Assembly: GCF_014898055.3 (NCBI RefSeq)
Contig: NW_023604861.1
Coordinates: forward strand, 85,160,399-85,224,398
Reading direction: 5' to 3'
From: Talpa occidentalis
Lineage: Eukaryota > Chordata > Mammalia > Eulipotyphla > Talpidae
Length of the DNA: 64,000 nt
Under the pieces are notes generated by a model. It made no database searches. It had not been told where the DNA came from and saw nothing but the letters and a program-made list of their open reading frames with translations. The translations under genes and the position numbers were made by a program. Shown here in pieces: positions 46,801 to 61,800 of the stretch; position 1 is the first letter of the stretch, and each line of letters begins with the position of its first letter.

Positions 46801-49800
46801 GGGAATTTCTGAAGTAGTGATTCTCTCTTGTTCTAATAATAGAGACTAAGCAAACAGGCTCTAAGGAGTGAGGCTTCCTGACACCACTTACTGGCCTTAT
46901 GGTTTTGGGAAAGTCATTTTGCTTCTTTACTAAGATTGGATATATAATAAATCCAACCCATTGGGATTTCGGGATCACATGAGATAATGCATTCAATGTT
47001 CAGCCCAGTGCCCAGCAAAGGGGATACATGCATGTTAGTGACCAGCACTCCTGCTCTCTTCCTTTGTATTCAACATCATCTTCCATCAATATTAGCTGAC
47101 CACACCTGAATTCACTGCATTGCTTAAGGTACTAGATAAAAATGGGCCCTTGAGAATCCAGTTTGAAGTAATTCTCAAACTTGAGCTTGCCCCAGAACCC
47201 TTGTTGGGCTTGTTAAAATGCAGACCATGAGGCCCTACCCCTAGGTTCTGATTACATGGTCTGGGGCGGGGATGAGAATACACAATTCTAATCAATTCCC
47301 AGGGATGATGTGGTGCTGCTCTGGGGACAACAATGAGAATCGCTCTTCTAAGGGATCATTTTCAGCAGATCCCAAGCTGGCCCGAATTGTAGACCCACAG
47401 GCCAGAGAACTGTAGAGCATCAAGTGGAAATCCAAGGGCTACAGCTGGGTTGCAGTGTGGATTCAAGTACCTCATCAATCTCCTGATTACACAGCAGGAT
47501 TTCATGTGACTATGTCCCCACCCCAGCGTCGCAAAGGACTGTCCCCTGGGTGAGGAAGGGTGGAGAATGCAGAGAGAACCAACATGGTCACTTGTCTGAG
47601 AGGAGATGAAAGTTTGATCAGTGTGGAAGGGAAGGGATCTGCAACTGGTGGGTGGGGAGGTAGAGCTAATGCCCAGAGCAAACCTTGATGACACTGGGCA
47701 CATGCAACTTGGGGGTTTCCAGGCCAAAACAGGCATCAATTCCACAGAACAGCAGGATGGAGAAGACAATGGAAAAGTCAGCTACCAGGGCCCGGACCTG
47801 CAGAAAAAATGAGTGAGTGAGTGAAGTGCCCGTCTAGGAGGACTCAGTTCTCAGGCATAGAGGAGAAAATGAAGAGCCTGAGTGAGCCCTGAGCCAGCAG
47901 ATCTATGGTTAAATCCTGATTCTACCTTTGCTAGTTATGTGACGTTGGGCATCACATCATCTCTTGGAAGCTCAGTTTCCACATCTGTAAGATGGAGATA
48001 ATGACAGTACCTTCTTCATAGGCATAAGTAAGCTAAGACACTCAGAGTGCTTGGCTTATATTAATCAAAGTGGGAATTGTTATTAACCACTCAGCAGGCA
48101 GATGATGCAGAAGACATTTTCTAGTCTGATAGACTGAACCAGGTGATCAGTCATTCAGGGGTAGGTGAGAGTAAGGGCTAAACTTCCTCCAAATGTGTGA
48201 CAGACTGTTGCAAGGCTACCTGGTGGGGAGGAAGGCCTCACCTCTCCCCAGTTCTGCTGGTGACTCAGGGCTCCACTCAAACCTTCTGTCTGCTGACAGC
48301 CCTAGTCTCTTGTTTCTCTGTTTTCAGTGGACCCATCCTTGGCCAGGTTCTGAATGTCAGTTCCCTGCCCTCCAATTGCCCTTCCACACCAACTTCTATC
48401 CTGCCACCTTTTATATCTCTTCAGAGATAGCAATTTACAGAGAAAAACAGAGAAGGGAAGGAATTAGGAAGGGCACGGGCAGGTGACATCACATTGAATT
48501 CCTTTCCTATATCCTCTATTCCCCTTTAAAGTTGCTTTTAAGGGGGCCTCCTTGGTGGTGCAGTGCATTGAGCGCGGTGCTGTGAGGCTGTCCGCAGCCT
48601 CTGCAGCGTGGGTTCAATTCCAGGCCTGCGAGAGAGATTCCCACATGGCGCGGCAGACCTCTCCTGTCACGCCCACTGCTCCCCTCAACAGTGCTTTTGC
48701 TCTCTCTGCCTGTTCTGCTCCCCACTCTGTCTCTGGTGAATCCTCTTACCCTTCTGTGCCTCTGGCCTGTACCCCAGCTATTGCATAAATGAAAAATAAA
48801 TCTTTAAAAAAAAAATGAAATTGCTATGAAGGGCTTCCCTTGTGGTGCAAGGGGTTAAGATGCAACCTATGAAGCTTTTTGCAGCCACTGAAGTATGAGT
48901 TCGATCCCCGGCCAGGGAGCTACTGACATGCCACAGCAGACCTCTCCTGACTCACCCGCTGCTCCCCTCAGCAGTGTATTTCAGTCAGTCTGCCTGTTCT
49001 GTTCCCCACTCTGTCTCTGGTGAATCCTATCATCTCCCACACCTCTGGCCTGTACCCCAGTTCTTGTATGCATAAATAAATAAATCTTTAAAAAAATAAA
49101 ATTGTTATTAAAATAACATATGCAGTTAATTAAAAGTGAGAACACTCATTCTGTTATGTAAACATGTGTTGTTTGTGTTTTATCTAGAAGTTGAAAGTCA
49201 ACAGCAATTTTAGATTATCATTACCATATATGGTCACAGCAGAACCAAAGATTGTGCTAGGTTTACATTTCCCTTAACCTGGTATCCAGGTTAAAAAGTT
49301 ATTAAGTTAAACTACATGAATTAGCCATTTTTTTGTAGGTCAAGACAGTCAAATGTATGCAATTTCACATGGTTCAACCTAATGTAAGTACGATTATAAA
49401 AAAATCTGTGGATTCCCTTCCAGCTGAAGAAATAAAATGTGTCTACTCAGTGTGTTTTCTGTCATCCAGTGGCATCTCTGTCCCTACTCTCTAGAGAGAT
49501 GCACAGGATTGACTTTGGAATTCATTATTCCCATGAATGTCCTTACACTTTTACTAAAGATATATCCCTAAATAAAATAGGGCATTGTTTTGCATGTTCT
49601 TAAACTTTGCATAAGTGATATCATGTTAGTTATAATCTTCTACAATTTATTTGCTTAACATTATGTTTGTGACTTTTTTTCCTTTGTAGATGACTTTAGC
49701 TATAGTCTGTGTATATGCACTGCAGCTTAATGTTTGTATGATTATTTTCCACTTATACTTTCATTTCCTATTGATAGATAAATGTAAATTATTTTCATTG

Positions 49801-52800
49801 TTAGGATGAAGCAATGCATATGAGAATTTCTCTAGGGTGTACACCTGGGCGCAGAAGTGTGGGCTGAAGAGCACATCTGTGTTTAGCTTTATCAAGAATG
49901 TCAACTGCTGTCTAGATGGATGTGCCTGTTTACTTTCCCAATACTCTTTTCATTTCCAGCACTTGGTATTCTAAGACTTTTATATTTTTACCTGTCTAAT
50001 GGATGTGAAATGGTAGGGTCTCTTGTTTGCTGTGACATTGAATTCTAGAAGGCAACAGAGTGATTTACAAGTAATCTGAGGGGATGGGAAATTATGACTT
50101 TCATATTATGTGTTCATACTTCAGGAAACAGAACATTTCCAAATACAGTCACTACTCTAGAATTTTTACATGAGGTGATTTAGTGATATGATCTAGTTGG
50201 AAGAGGGGAGGAAATAAGAGGATTTGTCTTGAGGAAGCATTTGTATTGCAAGAACACTATTTGTCACTCAGTTTGCATACTAAAAATCTTGCTAAAGAGC
50301 CTTTTATTTATTTATTTATTTACTTATTTTTAAAATCTCTTTTTTTAAGATTTATTTATTTATGCATATAAGAGCTGGGGTACAGGCCAGAGGTATATTG
50401 GGTGAGAGGATTCACCAGAGACAGAGTGGGGAACAGAACAGGCAGATTGACTGAAATACACTGCTAAGGGGAGCAGTGGGAGAGTCAGGAGAGTCTGCTG
50501 CGCCATGTGGGTAGCTTCCTGGCCAGGGATTGAACTCCTGCTGCAGTGGCTGCGGATAGCTTCATAGGTAGCATCTTAACCCCTTGCACCACTTGGGAGG
50601 CCCCTACAGAGCCTTTTATTTTTATAAAAATAATGGGAAAATTCAATTATTTACATCAAAGACTTTTATCACCATCATTACTACTACTATTTCTAGTAGT
50701 AGCAGCATTTTTATTTACGATGGCTGTGGGAATGTGCTCCTGAGGTTTGTGGTGGAAGAGAGATGCTGAAATTCTTTTGAGTGCCCCTCCTGAAGACATA
50801 ACTATTGTTCACACACACAAAGTGCTGTTTGATTAATATTTGATCTGGACACAAAGCAGAATACGAAATTAAAACTAGTAGATAGCATTCACAACAGCAT
50901 AAAGAAGTACTTGGGAATGAATGTAGTGAAAAATTTATGGAAAAAATTGAGATAAGATTTTTGGTTAAGACCTCAAGATCAAAACCTATAAAACATTATG
51001 CAGAGAAGGAAGACATAGATAACAGACAAAATATGCTCTATTCATGAATAAAAGGACTCAAAATTTGAAAGGTGCCAATTCTCCCCAAATTTATCTTGTC
51101 AAAATTCTACAAGTTTTTGTTTTGGTGAAATTCAAGATAATTCTAAAATTTATGTGGAAATGTGAAGGTCCAAGGCACTATTTAAAAAGGACAAATGAGG
51201 CCTCCCCGGTGGTGCAAAAGGTCAAGCATCAGCATGATGAAGTAATCAGCAGCTACTACAGCATGAGTTCAATCCCTGGCCAGGGAGGTGATCCACGTGG
51301 CACAGCAAACCTCTCCTGTCTTGCCTACTGCTCCCCTCAGCAGTGTATTTCATTAGATCTGACTGTTCTGCTCTCCACTTTGTCTCTGGTGAATCCTCTT
51401 ACCCCCTGCACCTCTGGCCTACACCCCAGTTCTTGTATGCATAAATAAACAAATCTTTAAAAAAAAGAAAGGACAAACAAGGAGAGTTTGATAAGCTGTA
51501 GATACTATGGCAATAAACTATGGAAATGAAGATGGTGATATTGGTATATAGATAAGCCAGTGAAACTGAATAAAGACACTAGAAACACGCCCCATCATAG
51601 GTGAACATTCCATATATGGCAAAGAAGCATTGCAGAGCAGTGGGGAAAGGATGATCTTTAAAAAAAAGTGCTTGAACAACTGACTATATAAAAAACAGGG
51701 AATTCTGTAGATCGTAGATCTAACATGAAAGGAAAAACAATGATATTTTCAAAAGATAGCATAGAAGAATATCGCTATGCATTATTTTCCTTGAGAAAAA
51801 AGTTGATACATTTGGTTACAGTAGAAACAAAGGATTTCTATTAATCGAAAGCTACCAGTCACAGAGCAGGAGACATCTGCAACACATAATCACAAAGAGG
51901 TTTCTATTCAGAATATTTTATGAACTGCAATGAGATACTACTGCACAGAAAGACTAAAGATAAAAGTCTGACAAAACCAAGTGCTGTCAAGGGGCACTTG
52001 ACTAGAAGAGAATCCAGTTCAGATTCCAAGTCTATGCTCTAAACTTGAAAAACCTCAGTGAGCCAGTGTTCATGTATCCATTCTATCAGTGTGCCAGAAC
52101 CCTCTGGGAGACTCACTGGGGGCTTCCTTATAACCTGACTGTAGGCCATCCTTTAACTTCAGGGTGAGCTTACCTTGGTAGGGAAATAACGGCTGAATTT
52201 GAACTTCTTCAGGGCCAGGGTCATGGAGTATGTCCCGAAGAAAAGGATGAAGGACATAAGTGCCAGATCTGGGATGAACTGGCAGGAATTCCCAAGCAGG
52301 CGGCCACCGTAATTCAGACACTCCTTCTTGCTCAGCAGGGACCAGTCCAGTGCTGTGAGGTTAAGGGGGTTGTACTTGGAGACCAAGCACAGGAGAGAAA
52401 GTGTCAGGGCCTTTCTGGTAAGTTGGCTGTGTCCTCCCCACTAGGCAGCCCTATAACCCATCCGCCCAACTTGACCAGCAGAGTGACATTCTCAGGACAG
52501 GCTGCTTTAAGGAATGACAAACAGAAGCTTTTCTGGGAAGATCAGGCGCTGAACACACATTTCTTCACTGTGTCCTAGCATGCAATGCGTTGTTAGGGAG
52601 GAGGAAAAGGGCACAGTGTGTGAAGCCCTGCCCCTCAGCCGACCTGGCTCCCAGATAAGTCAATCAACCATAGTGTTGGTGCCTCCTTCCCAGAGTGTCT
52701 CACATTTAATCTCCCCCATGCATACCCTTTCATTTATTTGGGCTCACACCTCACCCTTGCCAGACCTCTCTTTAATCACTTCCCCTTTTGGTGTACCAGA

Positions 52801-55800
52801 TGCTTAAAATCCAGGGCGCAACAACCAGTAATATAAAAATATATTCACATATATGTACCTAAGTGTATGTGTGTAGATATATATACATATATTTATATAA
52901 TACATATATTCATATACATGTTTCTGAGTGTGATAAAAGCCAAGAAATTTATAATAAAATTTAATACATATTAAATTAGCAGTACAAAAGATAGATGAGA
53001 TTCAGTGAGGAGAACATTGATAAATTTTCTGTTTCTGGGGTGGCATGTTGGGTGGGAATTGGGATTCTAGGTAGAAAGGCAAGGAAGAAGGTAGAAAGAT
53101 GAATGGGAAGCTTTGTTTATAGCTTTGTGTATTCCTACCTGCTGCTCCTTACATCTACCTCCCCTTCATGTGTGTGAAATTTGTACACGTGGTTTTAATA
53201 GAATGAAGCATGTTTTTCAGTGGCTTTCTACAGTATATACTTAAAATAAAAATATGCATTTACAAAGCTTGGCAGGTGATCCTGACAGGCAGCTGGGGTT
53301 GACCTCTGCAAGCCTGGGTCATAAGATGGTCTGTTACCCAACTCCGCTCACTCTCCCGGCGAATAAAAGCCCTCCAATGTCTGCGTAAGAAGAAAGGACT
53401 TACCAGAGAAGTATTGGTGTATTGTGTCAGCAGAACTGAAGCATTGAATGTGGTTATATTTGCTGTGGACAAGCACAGGACATGGGGAAGGGTCAGCAGC
53501 TGCTGGGTCAGGAACTTGAACCTCCCTGCCCCTGCAACCCTCACCTATCTCCTTCCCATTCCTTAGAGCCAAGGATTGGCTTCCACTGTGAGGATGACTC
53601 ATCACACCCCTACCCTTGTCACTGCCCTTGCTTTGCCCAGGAGGGTAAAGGTGGTGGGAGGGAGACCAGGCTATAGTTCTGACAGAGCAGCTGAGCCTGG
53701 CTAGGACATATCTGATGCTGAAGGACTGGCATTAAAAAACAGTAAGGAATTTGCTGCTAAGAAAAAGTGCTATTACCAACTGGTCAATAAAGTGCCTTGT
53801 GAATCCTTATCAGGCACAGGTCCACGTCTGTGCTCTTGGACTTGAAAAATATGTTCAAGCAACTGACTCTACGCCATGCACTGTGCTAAATCCTAACGCA
53901 CATTGTGGGTTCCTATGAGCTGGCTACTAGCTGTCCACTCACGGGCAACTATGACCTATTTGCTATCTGCAAATCACAGCGGAGCATTCCTTGACTACCT
54001 ACGGAGTATAATGTGTATCACAAGGCACCTGGGCCGCTGTTGACCTGATGATGTGACTATCTCCATGGTGGTCTTGGGATAACTCTGCCTGTGATAACAG
54101 CAAATACTTTGCTGATGCAAATGGCTCTTGATGTATGGTCACACTGTCCCCTTCCCTGTCCCCTTTCTTTTCCCTCATAAAACTTGTCCCCCATTCCTCT
54201 CCCACCCTCTGGACCTTATTCCTCATACCATTGTCACATGATCAGCTTTTACTAGCCTGTATGCTTTCAATAAACAGCACAAGAACTTCTGCTCAAGTAG
54301 CAGAGTCTTGCCTTGCAAACCTGCTCTACTGCTCTTGTGTCCCTCATCATGTTCCCACTACAAAGTGGCAACAAAGTTCCTTGCAACAACACATTATCTT
54401 GTTGAGTTTCTGAATCTCCAATTTTGAGAAGTCTTCCAATTTTAAAGGTGAATGACTGAGGCCCAGAGAGGTTAAGTAATCTACCCATTGCTCAAGGTCA
54501 CACAGCTGGTAGTTGGAGCCATGATCCACAGTGGATGTCGCAGAGCCGGTACAGCTCCTAGTTCTACACAGCCAGCACCCCTCATCCTCTACTCCCCTCC
54601 ATACATACTTCCCGTCTCTCCCATTCTGTCTCTCTCTGTATATATTTAGGTCACTTAGGCCTGTAAGCATTTGCTGGTTATTTTCCATAATCTGACCCTC
54701 GAATGCAAAATGAGGAAAATGAAAGCCAGGACTAGGACCTGAAGGAGAATCAGGAACCCAAAGGGGCTACTTTCACCTGTTCATTCTGCAAACCGTGTCT
54801 GGCACTCCCCTTCCCCAGCCTTGGTATCCCTAATTGTAAGTGGGCTATGTGAAGCCTCTTCAGGAGGCAGTAAAAGAGTTGGGAGGAAGTGTAACCGCCT
54901 TCCTGGGGGTGTTGGAGGGCTGCCCTCTCTCCTGTTTTTGCACTGAATGAAGGGGTGCAGAAGGACTAGGTCTTCTTCTTCCTCCTCTCAGTGAAGGCCA
55001 ACTAAGTAGATGTCCACAGAGGGTTTGGCAAGGGAGAGAGAAGGCCTGCCAGCCAGTTTGCTAATAAATCTGAAAGGCACTGCAAGCTCCATTTGGTTCC
55101 TATTCGTGATAGGTGAGGAATCCAGAGGGAAGAGAACTTCCTTCAACCTCCAACAAACTGTCACGGGCTGGATGATATCACAGCACCCATCTGTGTTGCC
55201 CAATGTGTGGAGTGGCTAAGGAATTCAAGGTAGAATATTCCTAGGTCTATAAATACAAGAGGTTTGGTACAATTATTTTATAATAAATGATGCTATTAAA
55301 CATCACTTAATGGAAGTCAGAACATCTGCCTTTCCTCACACCACTGGTGGAGAGAACATGATGTACTACTAATGACAGAGCAGAGTGTGTGACAAGGCTG
55401 ACATTGGGCTACCCACACAGATGCTAGAGGAATCCCAGCTAACGCTTGAGCTGGCAAAGTTGAGACAACTTTCCATTGGCCAAGGTTATCAGACCAGACA
55501 TTCTTTGATGTCTTCTGCTTAGGCTTAGTCATTCTTTGTAGTGTTTATATGAAAGCCATTTTGAGATGAAAAAAGAAGAACTATAACATGGAAAACTCCA
55601 GATAGAGTTCAAGTATCAACTACTTCAAAATTCTAGTGTTTACAAAATGGTACTCACTTGGGATTGAAAGCAGCCAAATCAGTGTGTGCAGCATCCATAA
55701 ATAGAATACAAATCAGTTACAATGGAAACAGATTAAATTTTTAAAAAGTGTGCCCCCCAAAAGCTCTTATGATGAAGCGTGACTAAGAGTGATAATGTTG

Positions 55801-58800
55801 CATGGTCAGAGTGGGTTTTGCAGTAAAGCTGGGAATATGGAACAATTAGTAAGCAAGTGGCCCATGGACTGGGAGAAAACTTGTTCAGTTAGTCTCCTCC
55901 TTCTGCCCAGTCTCCTAAATATATAGAACTTTCCTTTTATATTCTCCTAATGAACACTAACTTGTCTTTTCTATAGTTCCTTTACATTCTGTGAGGAAAG
56001 TCAAAATCTAGCCTGACTAGATTTGAGATTTATAATGGCTCAGATTACTAATAAGTAGTGTAACAGAGCAGTAGTTCTCAAGCTTAAGCACATGTCAGAA
56101 TTACCTGTTATTATACATCTATCCCTACCCCTAGAATTGCTTATTCAGAAGATCTGGGGTAGGGTCCTAGAATTTGCATTTTTAACAAGTTCTCAAATAG
56201 TACTGATGCTGCTGGTCTGGGGACCACACTAAGAGAACCATGGCAATAGTGGGGCCCAAAAGGACAGGTGACATCAGACACCTTGCCAAGACCAGAGAGG
56301 ATGCTATTTGGAGGCAGGTGGATTCCAATATGCACCTCATATCCTATTTTACATGCTTGTGCATTCCCTTTTCCTAGGACACCCCTAAATTTGGTTTCTC
56401 CTGCGGACAGGTGATCGACATTTGGCCCTGGAATTTGGATAGATTCTAAAAAGGACAAAAAATGTGTACATCCAAAGGCCATGTCTGTGTGAACATTTGT
56501 GTTCAATGCATTAATTCCACCGTCCAGAAGGCACAGCAGTGAAGGGAGTTCCCTGATGGGGCTAAATCCATAGAGGCAGGATTTACACCAGGATGGAATG
56601 AAACAGGCCTGCAGAAGGGATCTCCTCAATCCTTTGGGCAAGCAATGCGTTCTGGCTCAGGACAGAGGGTAGCATCACCTATCATTGGATTTTAATGGAG
56701 CAACTCAAAATTGATGAAAGGGAAAAAAGAAAAAACATTGTCTAGATATCTTTGCAAAATGAGTGCTGTGACAGAGGAAAAGAGGGAAAAACAAAAACTA
56801 TAGTTCTTGAGGGCTAAGCGTCTTTATCTTCCACAAGCCCTAGTTTAAAGTAAGGTGCACAATTATTGTGCAACAAATATTTCTGATTGACTTGTGGTCA
56901 ATTTTTTAATCAATAATAGGTACTAAGGGGCTAACTAACACAACATCTAATTTATAATTTCTATTATCTTATGTTAAATTCCAACCCAATCTAGGTATAC
57001 CTTTGAAAACCTCACAAGAGTTCAGTGAGACCAGCAGGATCAGCATTGATATTTCTCTTTCACAGCTAGAGAAGCTGAGTTTCAGTATGACCTTAGGTGG
57101 TCCCTGGACTTTAGTTTGCTTTCTATGAGTACCCAGAGACATGTGATGAATCTGTGTTCCCTGCTCTGTAGTATCCTGGGTATTCCAAGCATATCTCACT
57201 GATGATTCTTAGAGACATGATTATGACTATGAAAAATACCAGGAGTTTAGACTATGTAAACCCTAACTTTACAGGTGACGGTTCTTTGGTCAGTAAGGTA
57301 CTCTACAAGAATGGCTCTGAGTATTTTCAGGTCAACCAGTTGGCTAATTCAGTCTCTCATTCAGTGCAGGGATCCTTTTTAAATACCCCTGGAAGATACA
57401 GGTAGTATCCAAGTAACTTGTTACCACCAAAGGAAGCCAATATCTCCCATGGTGGAAGCTCCCACCATTATAAGTTCTTCTCTGAATTCAGCCAGCACCT
57501 GGTTTTCCATAGCCTCTACTCTTCAGTCTTTGTTTAGTGTCCTGTAGATATATCTGTAGGGTGAGTCTGGGCCCTATGTGACAGATGGTCCTTCTCTCAC
57601 ACCTCTCTAGACAGAATAACCCTAGGTTCTTCAACTGTTCTTCAAACAATATGGTTGCCAGGCCCTCCCTTCCACCATGACCAGCTGTCCACTCTAGTGT
57701 GACCCATCTGTAGGGATGCTTATCCCTCTGGAGTTGGATCCCTTACAGTGCATGTGTCAGCAATGTGTAGGGGAGAGCTCATGGTGTCATGTATCCATGG
57801 AGCTGGCACAAACTTTAGGCCCCATCAGGTCTATCTCTGACCTGAAGCAGGAAAGCCTGGGGAGCAATCCTGACAGGTGTGATGTCTACAAACCCACCCA
57901 CACTGAGACAAAACCTGCATTTTTCCTTTATTGGGCTATCCCTGCTCCCTTCTGGGGCTCTGGAATTGTGATTCTTGTCAGAACCACTATCCCTTTGGTT
58001 TCCTTCCTTCCTTTAAAACCCCACATTTGCTCTTTTGGGACAGTAAAATCTTGACTGAGTGGCCTCTCCCAAGCAGGCTTACTCTTCAGGATTTGAGTAA
58101 AAACTATGGTTGTGAGTAGAGCAAGTGGGTGGGAGCCCAGGGCACCTCTAGGGTTACCGGTCACCTGTGTCAGGGGCGACACACTCGCATTTGTAGGTGG
58201 TGATGGAATCGGGCTTAAAGTCCATGTTGATGGGGTAGTATTTGAAGGCACCAATCATCTTCTTGATGGCATCGTAGATAAAGATGAAGCTGATGAGGGT
58301 AGAGAAGCCCTCCTCTGTGAAGCGGGTAACATACTTGATGATAAAGCTGGCGTCTGTGGCCACCAGGATAAGGCACTGGATGGCTGAGTGTAGGCCAATC
58401 CAGAGGCGGAACTCCATGTAGTCCAGGCCATTGCCTCTGGAAGGCAGAGAAAAGAGGTGGCCTCCAGCCCAGTGCTCTTGACTGTGTTCAACTCCCCAGG
58501 CCCACCCATAGTAGCTAGTTCATTTGTTCCTTTTGTAACACAGATGCCCTCCTAGAAACTATGAAAGAACTGGAGATAGGGACAATTCCTGGGAGGGCTT
58601 GTCTAGTCTTTGAGATTTCTGGGAAAGTATCTCATGTGGAAGGTGCTAAGACATTTCAGTTCTTATCCATTTGGTAACAAACACCCAGAATAAATGAAAA
58701 GCAAGGAATTCTAGAATGAAGCTGGGATAGGCCCTAAAAAGGCCTCATGTTATGGATGAAATGGAGCTTGGAGCTGTCTATGCCAGGGAGTAGCTTCTAT

Positions 58801-61800
58801 CCTTCAGCTCAAGACTTTTAACATGCTGCACTGACTTGTTAATCATAATTGCTCATGAGTAGAGTGGTATAAACTCTCTTCTCTTGTCCTGCCTGGATCA
58901 GAAGTGACCACCTGGTTGTCCTTCCCATAGGTAAAGTCAGCTTTGGTACCTTCTCACCCCCACTTCTCCTTTGGAGCTAGTCCCCTGTCCTAGTCTTGGC
59001 AGACTGTGCCATGTGTGAAAGCAGGTACGGGGGCTCCAAGGGGCACCTACTTGCTGAAGTCAAAGAGGAGCTTCTCAAAGATGAGGATGGGCCCTGTGCT
59101 GCTGAGGATGATGAGAGGCTGTCCCGAGAAGAGGCAGAACAAGGAGCCAGCCATGGAAGTGCCCAGGAAACTCTCCATCACTCCCTGGGGGCATGAGTAT
59201 TGTGAGAATCAGTGAAGGCAGGAAAAGGGAGCTCCTGGCCCCTTTTTGGAACCTAATTATCTCACCAGGAGCCCAGGTCATAGTACTACCCTTTATTCCG
59301 GGCCCTTTTCTCCCCTAAATTCTGCCCCCCATCTCCAACTCTACAACTCCTCCCCCCATGCCTGTGTCACTGTCTCTAATTCCACTTAGTTAAAGGTGCT
59401 GTGACTTCTTTTTGGCATCCTAAGTCCTAGAAAATAGGACTGCAGATGGATGTGCTTATCTCGGTCTACTTGCAGAGGACAGCCCATTCATCCTTCCAGT
59501 CATTTAGTCATTCAAACTTCTGTTAGGTTTTAGAGGTCAGATCATTCATTCACTCAAACGCCATTAAGTGCCTACTATGTACCAGTCATTGTGTTAGTAG
59601 TGGAGACCTATCAGTGAACAAGATAATGTATCTTCAGTCTAGTGGGAGATACAGGCAAGTATCCAAGCAATTTCTATACAGCAGAGTATCTAAACTTCGG
59701 CACCACTGACATTCAAGCTAGATAATACCTACTGTACCCACAATTCCTACATATAGACTGCTCAGATTTTAAAGATGTTCGCATTAAGCATCCCTGCACT
59801 TTGTTGTGGGGTAACCTGTGTGTTGTAGGATGTACAGCAGCATGTTTTACCTCAACCTACCAGATGGCAGTAGCACCCACTCCTCCCAGTTATAACAACC
59901 TCTAGATATTACCCAGTATTTCCTGGGGTAAAAGTCTTCCACTGTTGAGAACTGCAAAAGAGTGTGAGAAGTTTGAGTAAAGTCAGGGTGCCAGAGAATC
60001 ACCCAGTAGGACTGAGGGTTAGTCAGATAGGCCTCCAGGGAAGTAGATACATGAAAGCTGAGACCCAAAAATTGAGCAAGGAATTGATCGGAATAGGGTG
60101 AGTGTAGTGAAAAGGGTATCCCAGGAAGTGTTTACAAAGATTGGAGCTGGCAGGGAGTATGTTTTTAAAGAACGGAAAGAAGGTTAGGATTGATAGAAAA
60201 CAATGCCAAATCAGTGAAAAGAATGGGAATCTGAGAAAGAATATTGGGAGACGAGGCTTCAGAGGCAAATAGGGCCTGTCACGAAGACCAAATGGTAAAG
60301 CTGGGATTTATGAATCAAAGTTGATGCATGAATTGTTGGGTGACCATGGCATCACTTGCTATGTTTGGGGCATAATGGGGAAAGAGGAATGATAATAAAT
60401 GCAATGTCTGTCCTTTAAAGTGGATGCAACCAGGAAGCAAGTGCTTCTGGATATTGGACCTGCAGTCCAGGAGAGTTGTATGAGCTGGAGAGAGGCACTC
60501 ATCTCAATTTATCTAAGGAAATGGGTCTTCACCTTGGTGCTTGAGCTTCCAATGGTTCCACCCTGAATACAGCATGGGAGAAAACCCTGGCTTTGCCTGG
60601 ATCTTGGGATAATGACTGTTTTCCCCAGGGAGGCCTATGTTGTTGTCAAAGTTAATGGCTTACCAACTTTCTACAAAAATGTCTTGACTCCAAGTTAATT
60701 GATTGAATAAAAAATTAAGTGTAGGGGGAAGGCTACAATTAGCAACTCAGCTGTGCTGATTAAATTCACTCAAGCATCAGTGGGAAAATTATGTAACAAA
60801 ATAAATGATTCCCCTTTAACTCAGATCTATTTATACCACCTCTTAATTTGGTCTTTAGTAACATGATTTGACTCTAGATCTTTTAGTAAATGTTGGCTTG
60901 TTACTATTTTTTGAAGAGTAAAAGTTTACTAAAAGTGATGGTCTGAACCTTGATGGTAGATGAAATCAAAACTTCAGTTTGAATTTCAAACCTTGGATTA
61001 TGGGATGAAGCTCCTTATTGCCGCTCATGGCAGCAGATTTTACTGACAGTTACACTCACATCCACAGCCCACACAGTATGTTTCACATACCTGGTAATTG
61101 TCAGTGGCATCCCCCAGAAGCCCACCAAAGGTGATTGCGTTGGTGATACAGCCGAGGTAGATGAATAGGATGGCAGAGATGGACTGAATGTGGAAGCCGT
61201 CGTAGAAGTCACTTGGGAACCAAGGCAGCTTCCTTTTGACATCCAAACACAGGCCACCGAAGAATCTGCTTGAGACAGTGGCTGCTTTCTTAACCACAAC
61301 CAGTACCAGGGTAGGGCTATTTACAAAAGCCTGCAGACTCTTGGTCAAGGAAGGAAACTTTGCTGGAAGTGGACAGGAACAGGGATCTTTCTATAAGAAC
61401 ATTTAGTATCAGGAAAGAGTTCTCTCAGGACTGACTGTAGATCAATATAATGTACACTAGTTAGGGTATTCAGGGAGAACCTGGATGGAGGAGGAAAGGC
61501 ATAATGTCCTAGGGGACATAATATCCCATGAGGAATGGAAATCCTAGGTTCACAGATGGCTACCTCTTCAATTCTCTGATCACCCACAGGGTACCTGCGC
61601 TTGGTAAACACCAGGTGTGTCCAACTTTAGGAAACAGAGACCTCCGAGATTATAACACAGATTCATCAATGATAGATTCTGAACTTCATAATCAGTTTCT
61701 TTGCTCTATGGAAAAACTGAGTGGGGAATTTTAGGTCAGGGTCAGTGTTTACTGGGTATGCTATACCCCAGAGTTCTTAATACAAGGCTTGGCATACAGC

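Larger units (their letters stand above)
53463..58164 (-). other. SLC4A5 intron between window exons 5 and 6
   Basis: About 4.7 kb with one MIR and one MER5A-like piece. No lineage SINE, exon or RNA gene recognised. Confidence 0.6.

Noticed and set aside
47684..47797. apparent one-base frameshift in SLC4A5 window exon 8
   Set aside because: It came from miscounting across a line break. Recounting gives exactly 114 nt, 38 codons, with no shift.
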